A DNA stretch of 64,000 nucleotides from Pseudoalteromonas gelatinilytica (GTDB lineage: Bacteria; Pseudomonadota; Gammaproteobacteria; Enterobacterales; Alteromonadaceae): contig NZ_LRRU01000018.1 in assembly GCF_001641615.1 (NCBI RefSeq), forward strand, positions 248,001-312,000, in the 5' to 3' direction. Position numbers and translations under genes: made by a program. The notes under the pieces were generated by a model. It worked only from the letters and a program-made list of their open reading frames with translations, searched no databases and was not told the DNA's origin. Each line of letters begins with the position of its first letter. Position 1 is the stretch's first letter. Below, one piece after another: positions 25,855-36,634 of the stretch.

Positions 25855-28800
25855 ATGCAAGTTAAGACCTTATCGATTGCTGTTGCAGCAGCAATTTATA
25901 GCGCCAGTGCAGCTCATGCTGTCGGTATAGACCAACCATTTAAACAAGCAAATGTTTTAAAGCCAGCTAGTTTCACGACCGAAGAAATCGTCAAATTAAC
26001 AGAAGAATTTCATACCGCAGACTCGCATAGCATGCTGCAGAATGACGGTTTAAACGTGCAAGTGAATGGCCAAAAGAGCAAATTCAACGCAGAAGGCCTT
26101 GATGGCGAGCATGTTTATATTGTGACACTTCGTGAAAATTCAGTTGCTCTAGAAGCGCGTAATTTTGAATCACCGCTTGCCCGCACAATGAAGGCACAAG
26201 GTGTTAGCAAAGTATTTGAACAAGGCCAACCAGCGATTGCTGCGGTAACTGAATATCAAAATAAGTTATTAAGCAAACAGCAAACAGTGATGAGCACTGT
26301 AACCGCTGTAACAGGCCGTACTGAGATGCGCCGTCAATTCACGAAAGCACTCAACGGTTTCTCTGTAAAAATGACTGAGCAAGAAGCTCGCCGCGTAGCC
26401 GAGCTTGGCAGTGTCGCAACGGTGATGCGTTCTAAAAATTATGACTTATTGTCTGATGAAGGTCCAAAGCATATCGGTGCTGATCAAATTTGGAATGGCA
26501 GTAGTGTACCAAGCGGTATCAAGGGTAAAGGCGAAGGTCAAATTGTCGGTATTATCGATACCGGTATTAATACAGATCACCCATCTTTTGCAGCCGTTGG
26601 CGGTGATGGCTATGAGCACCAAAATCCGTTTGGCGACGGTGTTTACGTTGGTGACTGTGTTGAAGAACCTGAAGAAATTCAATGCAATAACAAACTAATT
26701 GGTGTGCGTTCTTATGATGTGATCACTGATGTTTATGATGCCATGATCCCAGGCTGGCCAGCCATTGGTGAAGATTACGGCGGTCACGGTTCTCACGTTG
26801 CTTCAACAGCAGCGGGTAACGTAGTTAAAAACGTACCTTACATGGTAATGGGATTAGGTGAGCAATCTGACGGTGTTGTCATCAAAGAAGATGTTTTCCC
26901 AGAAATCTCAGGTGTTGCACCGCACGCAAACATCATCTCTTATCAAGTGTGTTACCCAGACAGTGCTGACTATGCGGGTTGTCCGGGTGAGGCATTGGTT
27001 GCAGGTATCGAAGATGCGATTTCTGATGGTGTTGATGTAATCAATTTCTCTATCGGTGGTTCTGATTCAAATGTGTGGGCTGATGCTGTACAACTTGCCT
27101 TCTTAGCAGCGCGAGAAGCGGGTATCAACGTTGCGGCAGCCGCAGGTAACAGTGGTCAAGCATGTGGCTCAGCTGAGTGTTTTGGCTATCTTGATAACTC
27201 ATCGCCGTGGCTTGCTCAAGTCGCAGCTACAACGCATGGTCGTTCTGTTGTTGTTGAAACGGCTGTAGAATACGCTGGTTTTGCCGATGAAACGCTTGGT
27301 TCAGAAGTACCAAGTTGGTCAGAAACTGGTTTAATCGGTGGTGCGGTGAATGCCAATGAGATCACCGGTGTGGTTGTTTGGGCTAGAGACTATGAAGATG
27401 TAAATGGCTACAAAGATAGCAATGGCTATTGTACTGCTGAGTACCCAGAAAACACCTTTAATTTCTATAAAGACGGCACTGAAATCGCGGGTGCAGCGGA
27501 TGGTAGCACCAATGTTATTGTTATCTGTCAGCGTCATGAACCAAGCGATCCTAATGCAAACGCACGTACTGCAAAAGTAGATAACGTAAAAGCGGGTGGT
27601 GCAGACGGTTATATCATGTTTAACCGCGATAGAGATCAAGCGACTGTAACTGAAGGTTATTCATTACCGGGTGTGCACTTTACATATGATCAATGGAATG
27701 GTGTTTACCCGAATGATGGTTTAGAAGACTGGGTTGATAGTTCTTCAGAAAAAGGTCACATGATCACCATCAAAGAGACCTTGATTGAACGCCAAGTAAA
27801 TGAAGAAGATGCTGACTGGTTAGCAACATTCTCATCACGTGGTCCGTCTTATTCTAATGTTGAAATTCTTGCCCCAACACTTGCTGCCCCAGGTGTGAAC
27901 ATTCTTGCGGCTTACTCAGATGAGCATCCGTTTACAACGCCACACGGTCAAGATTATAACGCAATTAGTGGTACGTCTATGGCTTCACCACATGTTGCTG
28001 GTGCCATGGCGTTACTTCGTCAAATTCACCCTGATTGGTCAGCCACTGAAGTGCAGTCAGCATTAACCATGACTGCTGATAACGTGGTTAAATACCATCG
28101 CTTAAATGATAAAACTGACGTCGTTGATACTGCTGAAATTTACCGTGCTGGTGCAGGTCGTATTAATGTTGCTAAAGCTGCTAAAGTAGGCTTTGTAATG
28201 GACGAAACAGCAGAGAACTTCTTAGCTGCAGATCCATTCAATGGAGGTACTCCACATCAATTGAACTTACCTAACCTAGTTGATTTTACTTGTGCACCTG
28301 AATGTCAGTGGGTTCGTACTATCACAGCAACTGAAGATGGTACGTGGACGGTTGAGCACGGTGACGTGGTGAACTGGTCATTTGATACCAATAAACAAGC
28401 TGTTCAAAATGGTGTAAACATTGAGGTTTATCCAAAAACTTTCTCACTGAAAAAAGGCGAAACGCAAACTATCGTTGTGAAAGCATCAATCATGGATACC
28501 CAAGATTGGTTTAGTAACTCAGAAGTTGAGCTGCATTCAAACTTACACTTTAAAGCCGCTGAAGAAGTTATTTCAGACGCTCATTGGCCAATGGCATTTA
28601 AATATGACCGTGGTGATTTACCATCGCGCTTAAATAAGGTGATCCACACTGATCAAGGATCATTTACTGCACCTAACATTCAACTACCAAATGTTGATGC
28701 ACCTGTTGCGCGTGTATATCAGCCTGTGAAAGCAGAAGTCGAAACGATTTCATTGCCTAAAGATAACGACAAAACTTATCCGTGGTCGATTAATCGTGTT

Positions 28801-30948
28801 GAAGGTTCAGTCGATGCGAGTGATGTACTGGATGAGGCAACATTCACTAAGTTCATCAGTGTACCTGCTAACAGTAAGCGTTTAACGGTTGAAATCATGG
28901 GTTCTGAATCAGAACTTGCTGGTACAAACGATGCTGGTAATGCCCTTATCTATGTAGGTAAAGACTACAACGGTGATGGTCAGATTCAAGTTCAAGACGA
29001 AATCCTATGTGTATCTAACCATAAACTTTATAACAACTTCTGTAATATCAATAACCCTGAAGAGGGTGAATATTGGGCTGTTATTTATAACTCATACAAA
29101 AATGATTACCCAGAAGGCGATATTATTGAGACATTTAGCTTCACAACAGCTGTTGTATCTGGGCAAGTATCAGAGCAGTTGAGTGCTACTTTACCGCAAA
29201 GCAATGGTGTTAACACAGTTGATATGACTATTAACTGGGATATGGAAATGGACGTTGATGGCGTTTACTACTCGCTGGTTGATGTTGGCAGTTCTGCGAC
29301 AAATATGGGCGATTTAGGTTCAATTCCACTTAAACTTATTCGTGGTAAAGACCACGTCCATGTTGATTCACCAAAAGCAAAAGTGAAAGCGGGCGACTAT
29401 ATCCCAGTAACGTTTGAAGTATTGGCGAATAACACTGGTATCGATAGTGAATATAGCTTTGAGCTTGATATTCCACATGGTTTAGCACTGCACAAAGATA
29501 ACGTACTTATCTCGAGCACAACTGATGTCAATGTTGAAGTGGCTGATGGTAAGTTAGTACTTACTGGTACGCAGCTTGATACCAGTGATGTTGCACCAGA
29601 TTATATCGTGACAAATAGCATCACTGACGAAATGTGTCGCACGCCTAATTTTGGTAACTCAAATCCGGGTGGTTATGTTGACTTGAGCGAGTTTGGCATG
29701 TCACCTGTGTTATCAGGTTTTGATAGTAGTGGTTTACCAAATTATCGTCGTGGTTGGATTATTCCTGTAACTCAAGTTTGGGGTAGTCAATGGGACCGTT
29801 TAAGTCTTTACAATAACTATGATCACGTAAACTGGTATAACAACTTTTTCCAAATTAAAGGTATCGGTACTATCGATAACCTAGGTTCACCGTATTTAAC
29901 GCCTGCGCATAGCCCGTTCCCATACTTCTCGTTCCCGTATGAGAATATTGCACCATTATGGCGTGGCTGGGGTAATGGAACTGGCGGTTATAACCGAGAT
30001 GTTCTTTCAATGGGCTTAAGTTCATCAGAAGGTATTACTGTTGCTGGTACATCAAGTGGTTGGGCAATTATTGAGTTTGATAACGCAGCTGACTACGGTG
30101 AGTTTAACCGCAACCGTGAAACCGGTTTGTACGAAGGTGTGCGTCGCGACAATAGCTTCGATTTCCAAACTATTTTTAATGCGCAAACACGCTTTGGTAA
30201 AGGCGAGCATGAAATCTACTTTGCATACGATAATATCGACTTTGGCTCAACAGATGCACGCGGTAGTATCGGTATCGCTGGTTATAAAGGCTTTATTAAC
30301 GAATACGGTCCGTTAGAAGGCTTCTTAGGTGTCGATATTGCGTACAATAACCTAGATGAAGTGATTCAAGATGACCTTGTTGTCTGTATGGACTACGTAG
30401 GTCCTGAGTCTTCACAATTTGAAGTGACTGCTTGGATGGAAGTTTTACCAAGCGGTGCAGGGCAAACAATGGAGTTTGAAGCACGTACGCAAATGTCGGG
30501 AACGATTGACAAAGTTGTGACAAATACCATTGAAGTTGCAGGTAACATCACTGTTGTAGCAATTGATGATATGGTAACTGAAGAGCAGACACCAATCAGT
30601 TTTGAAGTACATCACATCGACGAAACAAACTCTAAAAATGAAATCTCAATTATTGCTGAAAATGCAAGCTACGTTGTAGAAGGCGATACTGTGACGATTA
30701 CACCAGATCAGTACTTCTATGGTGACATTGAGGTAACTGTGGTGGTATCAGATATCGAAAATCCATCTGATAAAGCGCAAACATCGTTTGTGTTAACGGT
30801 GAACTCAGATGGCGTTGAGAAACCAACAGAAGTAACGCCTGAACCAGAGGATGACTCTAAAAAAGGTTCAAGTGGTTCACTTGCATGGTTCACTGTACTA
30901 CTTGCTGGTTTTGCTGGAGTAAGACGTCGTAAGCTAAAACGCGACTAA
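25855..30948 (+). CDS. Large secreted S8 (subtilisin) family serine protease, paralogue 1
   Basis: 1697 residues. A signal peptide (about 1-22, AHA-V) leads to an I9-type propeptide (about 80-200). The S8 domain carries D235 (IIDTG), H311 (GHGSHVAS) and S708 (SGTSMASPHVAG). A PA domain (about 510-625) is inserted before the Ser, as in large lactocepin-like subtilases. Fibronectin-like and beta-sandwich regions follow, including a cadherin-like repeat near 1560-1660. The tail GSSGSLAWFTVLLAGFAGVR plus a basic end fits a GlyGly-CTERM sorting signal, implying type II secretion and rhombosortase processing (inference). It is a tandem paralogue of the next gene. Confidence 0.93.
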   Translation: MQVKTLSIAVAAAIYSASAAHAVGIDQPFKQANVLKPASFTTEEIVKLTEEFHTADSHSMLQNDGLNVQVNGQKSKFNAEGLDGEHVYIVTLRENSVALEARNFESPLARTMKAQGVSKVFEQGQPAIAAVTEYQNKLLSKQQTVMSTVTAVTGRTEMRRQFTKALNGFSVKMTEQEARRVAELGSVATVMRSKNYDLLSDEGPKHIGADQIWNGSSVPSGIKGKGEGQIVGIIDTGINTDHPSFAAVGGDGYEHQNPFGDGVYVGDCVEEPEEIQCNNKLIGVRSYDVITDVYDAMIPGWPAIGEDYGGHGSHVASTAAGNVVKNVPYMVMGLGEQSDGVVIKEDVFPEISGVAPHANIISYQVCYPDSADYAGCPGEALVAGIEDAISDGVDVINFSIGGSDSNVWADAVQLAFLAAREAGINVAAAAGNSGQACGSAECFGYLDNSSPWLAQVAATTHGRSVVVETAVEYAGFADETLGSEVPSWSETGLIGGAVNANEITGVVVWARDYEDVNGYKDSNGYCTAEYPENTFNFYKDGTEIAGAADGSTNVIVICQRHEPSDPNANARTAKVDNVKAGGADGYIMFNRDRDQATVTEGYSLPGVHFTYDQWNGVYPNDGLEDWVDSSSEKGHMITIKETLIERQVNEEDADWLATFSSRGPSYSNVEILAPTLAAPGVNILAAYSDEHPFTTPHGQDYNAISGTSMASPHVAGAMALLRQIHPDWSATEVQSALTMTADNVVKYHRLNDKTDVVDTAEIYRAGAGRINVAKAAKVGFVMDETAENFLAADPFNGGTPHQLNLPNLVDFTCAPECQWVRTITATEDGTWTVEHGDVVNWSFDTNKQAVQNGVNIEVYPKTFSLKKGETQTIVVKASIMDTQDWFSNSEVELHSNLHFKAAEEVISDAHWPMAFKYDRGDLPSRLNKVIHTDQGSFTAPNIQLPNVDAPVARVYQPVKAEVETISLPKDNDKTYPWSINRVEGSVDASDVLDEATFTKFISVPANSKRLTVEIMGSESELAGTNDAGNALIYVGKDYNGDGQIQVQDEILCVSNHKLYNNFCNINNPEEGEYWAVIYNSYKNDYPEGDIIETFSFTTAVVSGQVSEQLSATLPQSNGVNTVDMTINWDMEMDVDGVYYSLVDVGSSATNMGDLGSIPLKLIRGKDHVHVDSPKAKVKAGDYIPVTFEVLANNTGIDSEYSFELDIPHGLALHKDNVLISSTTDVNVEVADGKLVLTGTQLDTSDVAPDYIVTNSITDEMCRTPNFGNSNPGGYVDLSEFGMSPVLSGFDSSGLPNYRRGWIIPVTQVWGSQWDRLSLYNNYDHVNWYNNFFQIKGIGTIDNLGSPYLTPAHSPFPYFSFPYENIAPLWRGWGNGTGGYNRDVLSMGLSSSEGITVAGTSSGWAIIEFDNAADYGEFNRNRETGLYEGVRRDNSFDFQTIFNAQTRFGKGEHEIYFAYDNIDFGSTDARGSIGIAGYKGFINEYGPLEGFLGVDIAYNNLDEVIQDDLVVCMDYVGPESSQFEVTAWMEVLPSGAGQTMEFEARTQMSGTIDKVVTNTIEVAGNITVVAIDDMVTEEQTPISFEVHHIDETNSKNEISIIAENASYVVEGDTVTITPDQYFYGDIEVTVVVSDIENPSDKAQTSFVLTVNSDGVEKPTEVTPEPEDDSKKGSSGSLAWFTVLLAGFAGVRRRKLKRD

Positions 30949-30973
30949 TCTTTGCAAAAATGAGTGATTTAAC

Positions 30974-30996
30974 AAAAGGGCCTCTTGGCCCTTTTT
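30974..30996 (+). terminator. Intrinsic terminator of protease 1
   Basis: AAAAGGGCC, loop TCTT, GGCCC and six T. It separates the two protease genes into different transcripts. Confidence 0.88.
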
Positions 30997-31071
30997 TCGT
31001 TTATTATTATTACCTTACATTGGTATGGGGGTATGTTTTTACAGCTGTAAAGTAATTTTATTGTTAATGGT

Positions 31072-31201
31072 GTGTACAAAACGCTACACAAATGTACACC
31101 TAAATTTAATTGTCCCTGTGGTTATATTGTAATCGCAAGCAGTGAAATGGATGTTCACAAGCTTGAATAATTATTCTAATTAACTATCCAGGGGATACTT
31201 T
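31072..31201 (+). promoter_or_regulatory. Conserved upstream control region, copy 2
   Basis: GTACAAAACGCTACAC at 31074-31089 differs by one base from copy 1 and lies 128 bases before the start codon. It sits inside a wider dyad GTGTACA (31072-31078) and TGTACAC (31093-31099). The GTGAA-N7-TTCAC dyad is at 31142-31158, again 60 bases before the start. The leader AACTATCCAGGGGATACT is shared with copy 1. Confidence 0.6.
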
Positions 31202-34200
31202 ATGCAAGTGAAAACACTCTCGATTGCTGTTGCCGCAGCTCTCTACAGTGCTAGTGCTGCTCACGCAGTGGGTGTTGATAACAATCAAGTTAAACACCAA
31301 TTAAAAGCACCAAACATCACATTTGAAGAAGTAAAAGCATTTAGCAAAGAGATTAACCAAGGTGACTCTAGCAACATGCTGCAAAACGATGGTTTGAATG
31401 TTCAGCTAAATAGCCAAGCGAATAAATTCACAGAAGAAGGTATTGATGGCGAACATATTTATATCATTCGTTTACGTGATAATTCAGTGGCACTTGAAGC
31501 CCGCGATTTAACGTCGCCATTATCACAAACACTTCAAGCACAAGGCGTTTCAAAAGTATTTGAGAAAGGTCAAGCGACAGTTTCAGCCGTGACTGATTAT
31601 CAAAATAAACTACTTTCAAAACAACGTACTGTAATGCAAAGCGTGACAGCTGTGACGGGGCGCACAGAGATGCGCCGTCAATTCACTAAAGCATTAAATG
31701 GTTTCTCTGTAAAAATGACAGAGCAAGAAGCAATGCGCGTTGCAGAACTTGGTGCAGTTGTTTCTGTGATGCGTTCGAAAAACTATGATCTTCTTTCTGA
31801 TGAAGGCCCTAAGCATATCGGTGCGGATCAAATTTGGGATGGCTCAAGTGTTCCAAGTGGCATCAAAGGTAAAGGTGAAGGTCAAATCGTAGGTATTATC
31901 GATACCGGTATTAACTCAGACCACCCTTCATTTGCTGCTGTAGGTGGCGATGGTTACGAACATGAAAACCCGTTTGGCGCAGGTGTTTATGTAGGTGACT
32001 GTGTTGAAGAACCAGAAGAAATTCAATGTAATAATAAATTAATCGGTGTGCGTTCTTATGATGTGATCACGGATGCATTTGATGCCATGATCCCAGGCTG
32101 GCCTGCAATTGGTGAAGATTATCAAGGTCACGGTTCGCACGTTGCTTCAACAGCTGCGGGTAACGTCGTTAAAGACGTGCCATTTATGCTAGCAAGCTAC
32201 GGTGAAAATACCGATGGTAATATCTTAAAAGAAGGTTTATTCCCTGAAATTTCAGGTGTTGCACCGCATGCAAATATCATTGCATATCAAGTATGTTACC
32301 CATCAAGTGAAGAATACGCAGGCTGTCCTGGTGAAGCACTTGTTGCGGGTATCGAAGATGCAATTTCTGATGGTGTTGATGTCATCAACTTCTCAATTGG
32401 TGGAGCTGATTCAAATGTGTGGGCTGATCCTGTGCAGCTTGCTTTTTTAGCTGCGCGTGAAGCAGGTATCAATGTTGCTGCGGCAGCAGGTAACAGTGGT
32501 CAAGCATGTGGCGCAGCTGAATGCTTTGGTTATTTAGATAACTCGTCTCCTTGGCTTGCACAAGTTGCAGCAACAACGCATGGTCGTACTGTTGCTGTCG
32601 AAACTGCGGTTGAATATGCAGGTTTTGCTGACGAAACTTTGGGTTCAGAAGTACCTAGCTGGTCAGAAACCGGTCTTGTTGGTGGTTCAATCAACAGTGA
32701 AGAAATTACCGGTGTTGTTGTTTGGGCTAAAGACTATGCAGACGTAGATGGTTTTAAAGATTACAACGGTTACTGTACAGCAGATTACCCAGAAAATACC
32801 TTTAATTTCTACAAAGATGGCACCGAAATCGCAGGTGCGGCTGATGGTAGCACCAATGTGATTGTGATCTGTCAACGCCACGATCCAAACGACTCAGCAG
32901 CCAATGCCCGTACTGCAAAAGTTGATCATGTGAAAGCCGGTGGTGCAGATGGTTTCATTATGTTCAACCGTGTCCGTGACCAAGGTACTGTAGCTGAAGG
33001 TTACTCATTACCGGGTGTTCACTTTACTTATGACCAATGGAATGGTGTTTATCCAGAAGATGGCTTAGAAGACTGGGTAGATAGCTACTCAGAAAAAGGT
33101 CATATGATCACCATCAAGCCAACAGTAATTGAACGTCGCGTTGATACGGACGATGCGGATTGGTTAGCAACCTTCTCATCACGTGGTCCATCATATTCAA
33201 ACATTGAAATTTTAGCACCAACGCTTGCAGCACCAGGTGTTGATATTTACGCGGCATACTCTGATGAGCATCCGTTTGTAACTCCACATGGTCAAGATTA
33301 TGCAGCGATCAGCGGCACGTCGATGGCATCACCACATGTTGCCGGCTCAATGGCGTTACTACGTCAAATTCACCCAGAGTGGACGGCGGCTGAAATTCAA
33401 TCTGCATTATCAATGACCTCTGAAAACGTTGTTAAATATCACCGTTTAAATAGCGAAAGTGATGTTGTAGCAGATGCGAAAATCTACCGTTCAGGTGCAG
33501 GTCGCATCAATGTTGCATTGGCTGCTAAAGCGGGTTTTGTAATGGATGAAAGCGCGGATAACTTCTTAGCTGCTGATCCATATAATGGTGGTACGCCACA
33601 TAAATTAAACTTACCAAACCTAGTTAACTTCTCATGTGCACCTGAGTGTCAATGGGTTCGTACCATTAAAGCAACAGAAGATGGTACCTGGACGGTAAGC
33701 CACGAAGATGTAGAAAACTGGGCGTTTGACGTAAATACGCAAGGTAAGCAAAATGGCGTAAACATTGATATCTTCCCGAAAACCTTCTCGCTGAAAAAAG
33801 GTGAAACACAAACAATCATAGTTAAAGCATCAATCATGGATACCCAAGATTGGTTTAGTAACTCTGAAGTTGAGCTTCATACAAACCTTGTTTTCCAAGC
33901 TGAAGAAGCGGACATTCCAGATGCACATTGGCCTGTCGCGTTTAAATATGACCGTGGTAACTTACCATCATCATTAGAGACGACAGCTCACTCAAACGTA
34001 GGTACTTATGTTGCTAAAGGTATCGTCTTACCAAGTGTTGAAGCACCTGTAGCACGTGCATATCAGCCTATAAAAGCAGACATCACCACGGTGACTTTAC
34101 CAAAAGATGATGACCGTACTTTCCCTTGGGCTATGAATCGCACAGACGAAGTGGATGCGGCAGATATTCTAGATGAAGCAACATTTGCTAAATTTGTAAC

Positions 34201-36523
34201 GGTACCTGCAAATTCAAAACGCTTAATTGCAGAAACAGTGAGTGTTGAGTCTGAACTTGAAGGCACTTTAAATGTAGGTAATCCTATCATCTATGTAGGT
34301 AAAGACTACAACGGTGATGGTATTGTACAGCCACAAGACGAAATCTTGTGTGTATCAAACCATAAGATTTATAAAAACTTCTGTAATATTAATAATCCTG
34401 AAGAAGGTGAGTATTGGGTTGTTGTTTATAACACCAATAAATCGTCAGTAGATGCAGTTGAAGAAACTTTTGAAATTGCGACTGCGGTTGTGTCAGACCA
34501 AGTTGCATCAGGTATGACTGCAAGCCTGCCGGGTAGTGATGGCCAAAATACTGTTGAAATGACAGTAAACTGGGATATGGATCTTGACGCTGACAGCGTG
34601 TACTACTCACTATTAGATGTAGGTACTTCGGCTGTGAACTATGGCAACCTAGGGTCTATTCCATTTAAGCTAAACCGTGGTAACGATGTTGCTCACCTTG
34701 ATGCGCCATATACAGGTGCAAAAGTAGGCGATATGGTTCCTTACACGTTTGAAGTGTTAGCGAATAACTCAGGTGCTGATCGTGAGTTCTCATTGGAACT
34801 TGCTATCCCTGCTGGTCTTGATATCAAAGCTGAAAACGTTGCGGTTTCTACAGCATCAGAAATCAATGTTGAAATTGCAGACGGTAAAGTGATTGTAACA
34901 GGTACGCAAGCAGATACCCGCGATGTTGAGCCTGATTATATCGTGACAGATAACATTACCGATGAAATGTGTCGTACGCCTGATTTTGGTAACTCAAACC
35001 CGGGTGGTTATGTTGATTTATCAGAGTTTGGTATTACGCCAATTCTATCTGGTTTCGATGAAAACAATCTTTACAACTCACGCAGTGGTTATTCGTTACC
35101 AATCGCAAGTTTATACAACGGTGCTTATGACACATTTAGCCTGTATAACAATGCTGAAAATACCAATATCCAAAACTCGATAATCCAAATTCGTGGTATG
35201 GGTACAGTGAATACCAATGGTAGCCGTTACTTCTACCCGGTACATAATCCGTTCCCTTATAACTCATTCCCATATGAGAACATGGGTCCATTATGGCGTG
35301 GTTGGGAGTTCACAGATAGTGGCTTATTACGCTCAGTAATGTCAGTTGGTTTATCGTCTAGCGAAGGTATTTCACTCGCAAGTACCGCAACAGGTTGGGG
35401 TATTGTTGAGTGGGATAACGCATCAGACTATGACGATCCAGTGTACGACCGCACAACGGGTAAATACACTTACACCAAACGTGATAACTCATTTGATTTC
35501 CAAGTGTTATTTAATGCAAATACACGCTTTGGTAAAGGTGAGCATGAAATTTACTATGCATACGATAACCTAGACTATGGGTCGACACGTCCTGCAGGTA
35601 GTATCGGTCTTCAAGGCTTCCGAGGTGCCCAGTATGAGTATGGTCCACTTGAAAATTACCGTGGTATCCAAATCGCTTATAACAATTTAGATGAAGTGAT
35701 CAGCGATGGTTACGTGGTGTGTATGGACTATGTAGGTCCAGAGTCATCACAATTTGAAGTGACTGCATGGGCAGAAGTAATGCCATCAGCTGCAGGTCAA
35801 ACACTTGAAATTGAAGCTAAAGCGGCAATCTCAGGTCTTAACGACATGACTTCAACGGCAACACTGGCCATTCCTGGCAACATCACTGTTGTAGCCCTTG
35901 ATGACATGGTAACAACTGAAGAAACACCAATTAGCTTCGAGGTTCATCACATTGATGAGAAGAACTCGAAGAATGAAATCTCGGTAATTTCTGATGACGT
36001 AACCTATGAAGTTGATGGCGATACAGTCACGATTACACCAAATGAAAACTTCTCTGGTGAGACTGAAGTAACGGTTGTGGTGTCTGATATTGAGTATCCA
36101 TCAGATGCTGCAAGCACGACCTTTATATTAACGGTTGAAGCAGTCAATGACGCACCGGTAGTGGTTGTTGAAGCAAGTGCTCAGCAAGTGACTGAAGGCA
36201 GCGTGATTACCTTAGATGCATCAGCATCACATGATTTAGATAACGATGAGTTAACTTTCTCATGGGAAGGCCCAGGTACAATCGCAAGCCCAACATCAGC
36301 AATCACTGAAGTATCAGGCTTAACGGCTGGTGAGCATCAGTTCACTGTCACAGTAAGTGATGGTGTTGAAGCGATGGAACTTGGTGTTGCTGTGACGGTA
36401 ACGGCACAAGAAACAACCGTGGTTCCTGAAGAAAAAGCGAAATCATCAAGTGGTTCACTTGCATGGTTAACTGTTCTATTAGCTGGTTTTGCTGGTGTTC
36501 GTCGCCGCGTAAAACGAGGCTAA
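31202..36523 (+). CDS. Large secreted S8 (subtilisin) family serine protease, paralogue 2
   Basis: 1773 residues, closely similar to its upstream neighbour along most of its length and starting with the same MQVKTLSIAVAAA signal. The catalytic residues are D234, H310 and S707 (SGTSMASPHVAG). The PA insert and beta domains match paralogue 1. It differs by an added PKD-type domain near residues 1645-1740 (the stretch around LDASASHDLDNDELTFSWEG) before the same GSLAW...RRR GlyGly-CTERM-like tail. It has its own promoter region and terminator. A digestive or defensive exoprotease is likely; substrates are unknown. Confidence 0.93.
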   Translation: MQVKTLSIAVAAALYSASAAHAVGVDNNQVKHQLKAPNITFEEVKAFSKEINQGDSSNMLQNDGLNVQLNSQANKFTEEGIDGEHIYIIRLRDNSVALEARDLTSPLSQTLQAQGVSKVFEKGQATVSAVTDYQNKLLSKQRTVMQSVTAVTGRTEMRRQFTKALNGFSVKMTEQEAMRVAELGAVVSVMRSKNYDLLSDEGPKHIGADQIWDGSSVPSGIKGKGEGQIVGIIDTGINSDHPSFAAVGGDGYEHENPFGAGVYVGDCVEEPEEIQCNNKLIGVRSYDVITDAFDAMIPGWPAIGEDYQGHGSHVASTAAGNVVKDVPFMLASYGENTDGNILKEGLFPEISGVAPHANIIAYQVCYPSSEEYAGCPGEALVAGIEDAISDGVDVINFSIGGADSNVWADPVQLAFLAAREAGINVAAAAGNSGQACGAAECFGYLDNSSPWLAQVAATTHGRTVAVETAVEYAGFADETLGSEVPSWSETGLVGGSINSEEITGVVVWAKDYADVDGFKDYNGYCTADYPENTFNFYKDGTEIAGAADGSTNVIVICQRHDPNDSAANARTAKVDHVKAGGADGFIMFNRVRDQGTVAEGYSLPGVHFTYDQWNGVYPEDGLEDWVDSYSEKGHMITIKPTVIERRVDTDDADWLATFSSRGPSYSNIEILAPTLAAPGVDIYAAYSDEHPFVTPHGQDYAAISGTSMASPHVAGSMALLRQIHPEWTAAEIQSALSMTSENVVKYHRLNSESDVVADAKIYRSGAGRINVALAAKAGFVMDESADNFLAADPYNGGTPHKLNLPNLVNFSCAPECQWVRTIKATEDGTWTVSHEDVENWAFDVNTQGKQNGVNIDIFPKTFSLKKGETQTIIVKASIMDTQDWFSNSEVELHTNLVFQAEEADIPDAHWPVAFKYDRGNLPSSLETTAHSNVGTYVAKGIVLPSVEAPVARAYQPIKADITTVTLPKDDDRTFPWAMNRTDEVDAADILDEATFAKFVTVPANSKRLIAETVSVESELEGTLNVGNPIIYVGKDYNGDGIVQPQDEILCVSNHKIYKNFCNINNPEEGEYWVVVYNTNKSSVDAVEETFEIATAVVSDQVASGMTASLPGSDGQNTVEMTVNWDMDLDADSVYYSLLDVGTSAVNYGNLGSIPFKLNRGNDVAHLDAPYTGAKVGDMVPYTFEVLANNSGADREFSLELAIPAGLDIKAENVAVSTASEINVEIADGKVIVTGTQADTRDVEPDYIVTDNITDEMCRTPDFGNSNPGGYVDLSEFGITPILSGFDENNLYNSRSGYSLPIASLYNGAYDTFSLYNNAENTNIQNSIIQIRGMGTVNTNGSRYFYPVHNPFPYNSFPYENMGPLWRGWEFTDSGLLRSVMSVGLSSSEGISLASTATGWGIVEWDNASDYDDPVYDRTTGKYTYTKRDNSFDFQVLFNANTRFGKGEHEIYYAYDNLDYGSTRPAGSIGLQGFRGAQYEYGPLENYRGIQIAYNNLDEVISDGYVVCMDYVGPESSQFEVTAWAEVMPSAAGQTLEIEAKAAISGLNDMTSTATLAIPGNITVVALDDMVTTEETPISFEVHHIDEKNSKNEISVISDDVTYEVDGDTVTITPNENFSGETEVTVVVSDIEYPSDAASTTFILTVEAVNDAPVVVVEASAQQVTEGSVITLDASASHDLDNDELTFSWEGPGTIASPTSAITEVSGLTAGEHQFTVTVSDGVEAMELGVAVTVTAQETTVVPEEKAKSSSGSLAWLTVLLAGFAGVRRRVKRG

Positions 36524-36548
36524 GTACTCCCTAAGTATGTTATGTGAC

Positions 36549-36572
36549 AAAGGGCCTTCGGGCCCTTTTTTT
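36549..36572 (+). terminator. Intrinsic terminator of protease 2
   Basis: Perfect arms AAAGGGCC and GGCCCTTT with a TTCG tetraloop and a run of T. Confidence 0.92.
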
Positions 36573-36634
36573 GGTCTAGAAAATCGTGTTGTATATTTTA
36601 ATAACCAAAAAGAATAACTAACAACTGAAAACCT

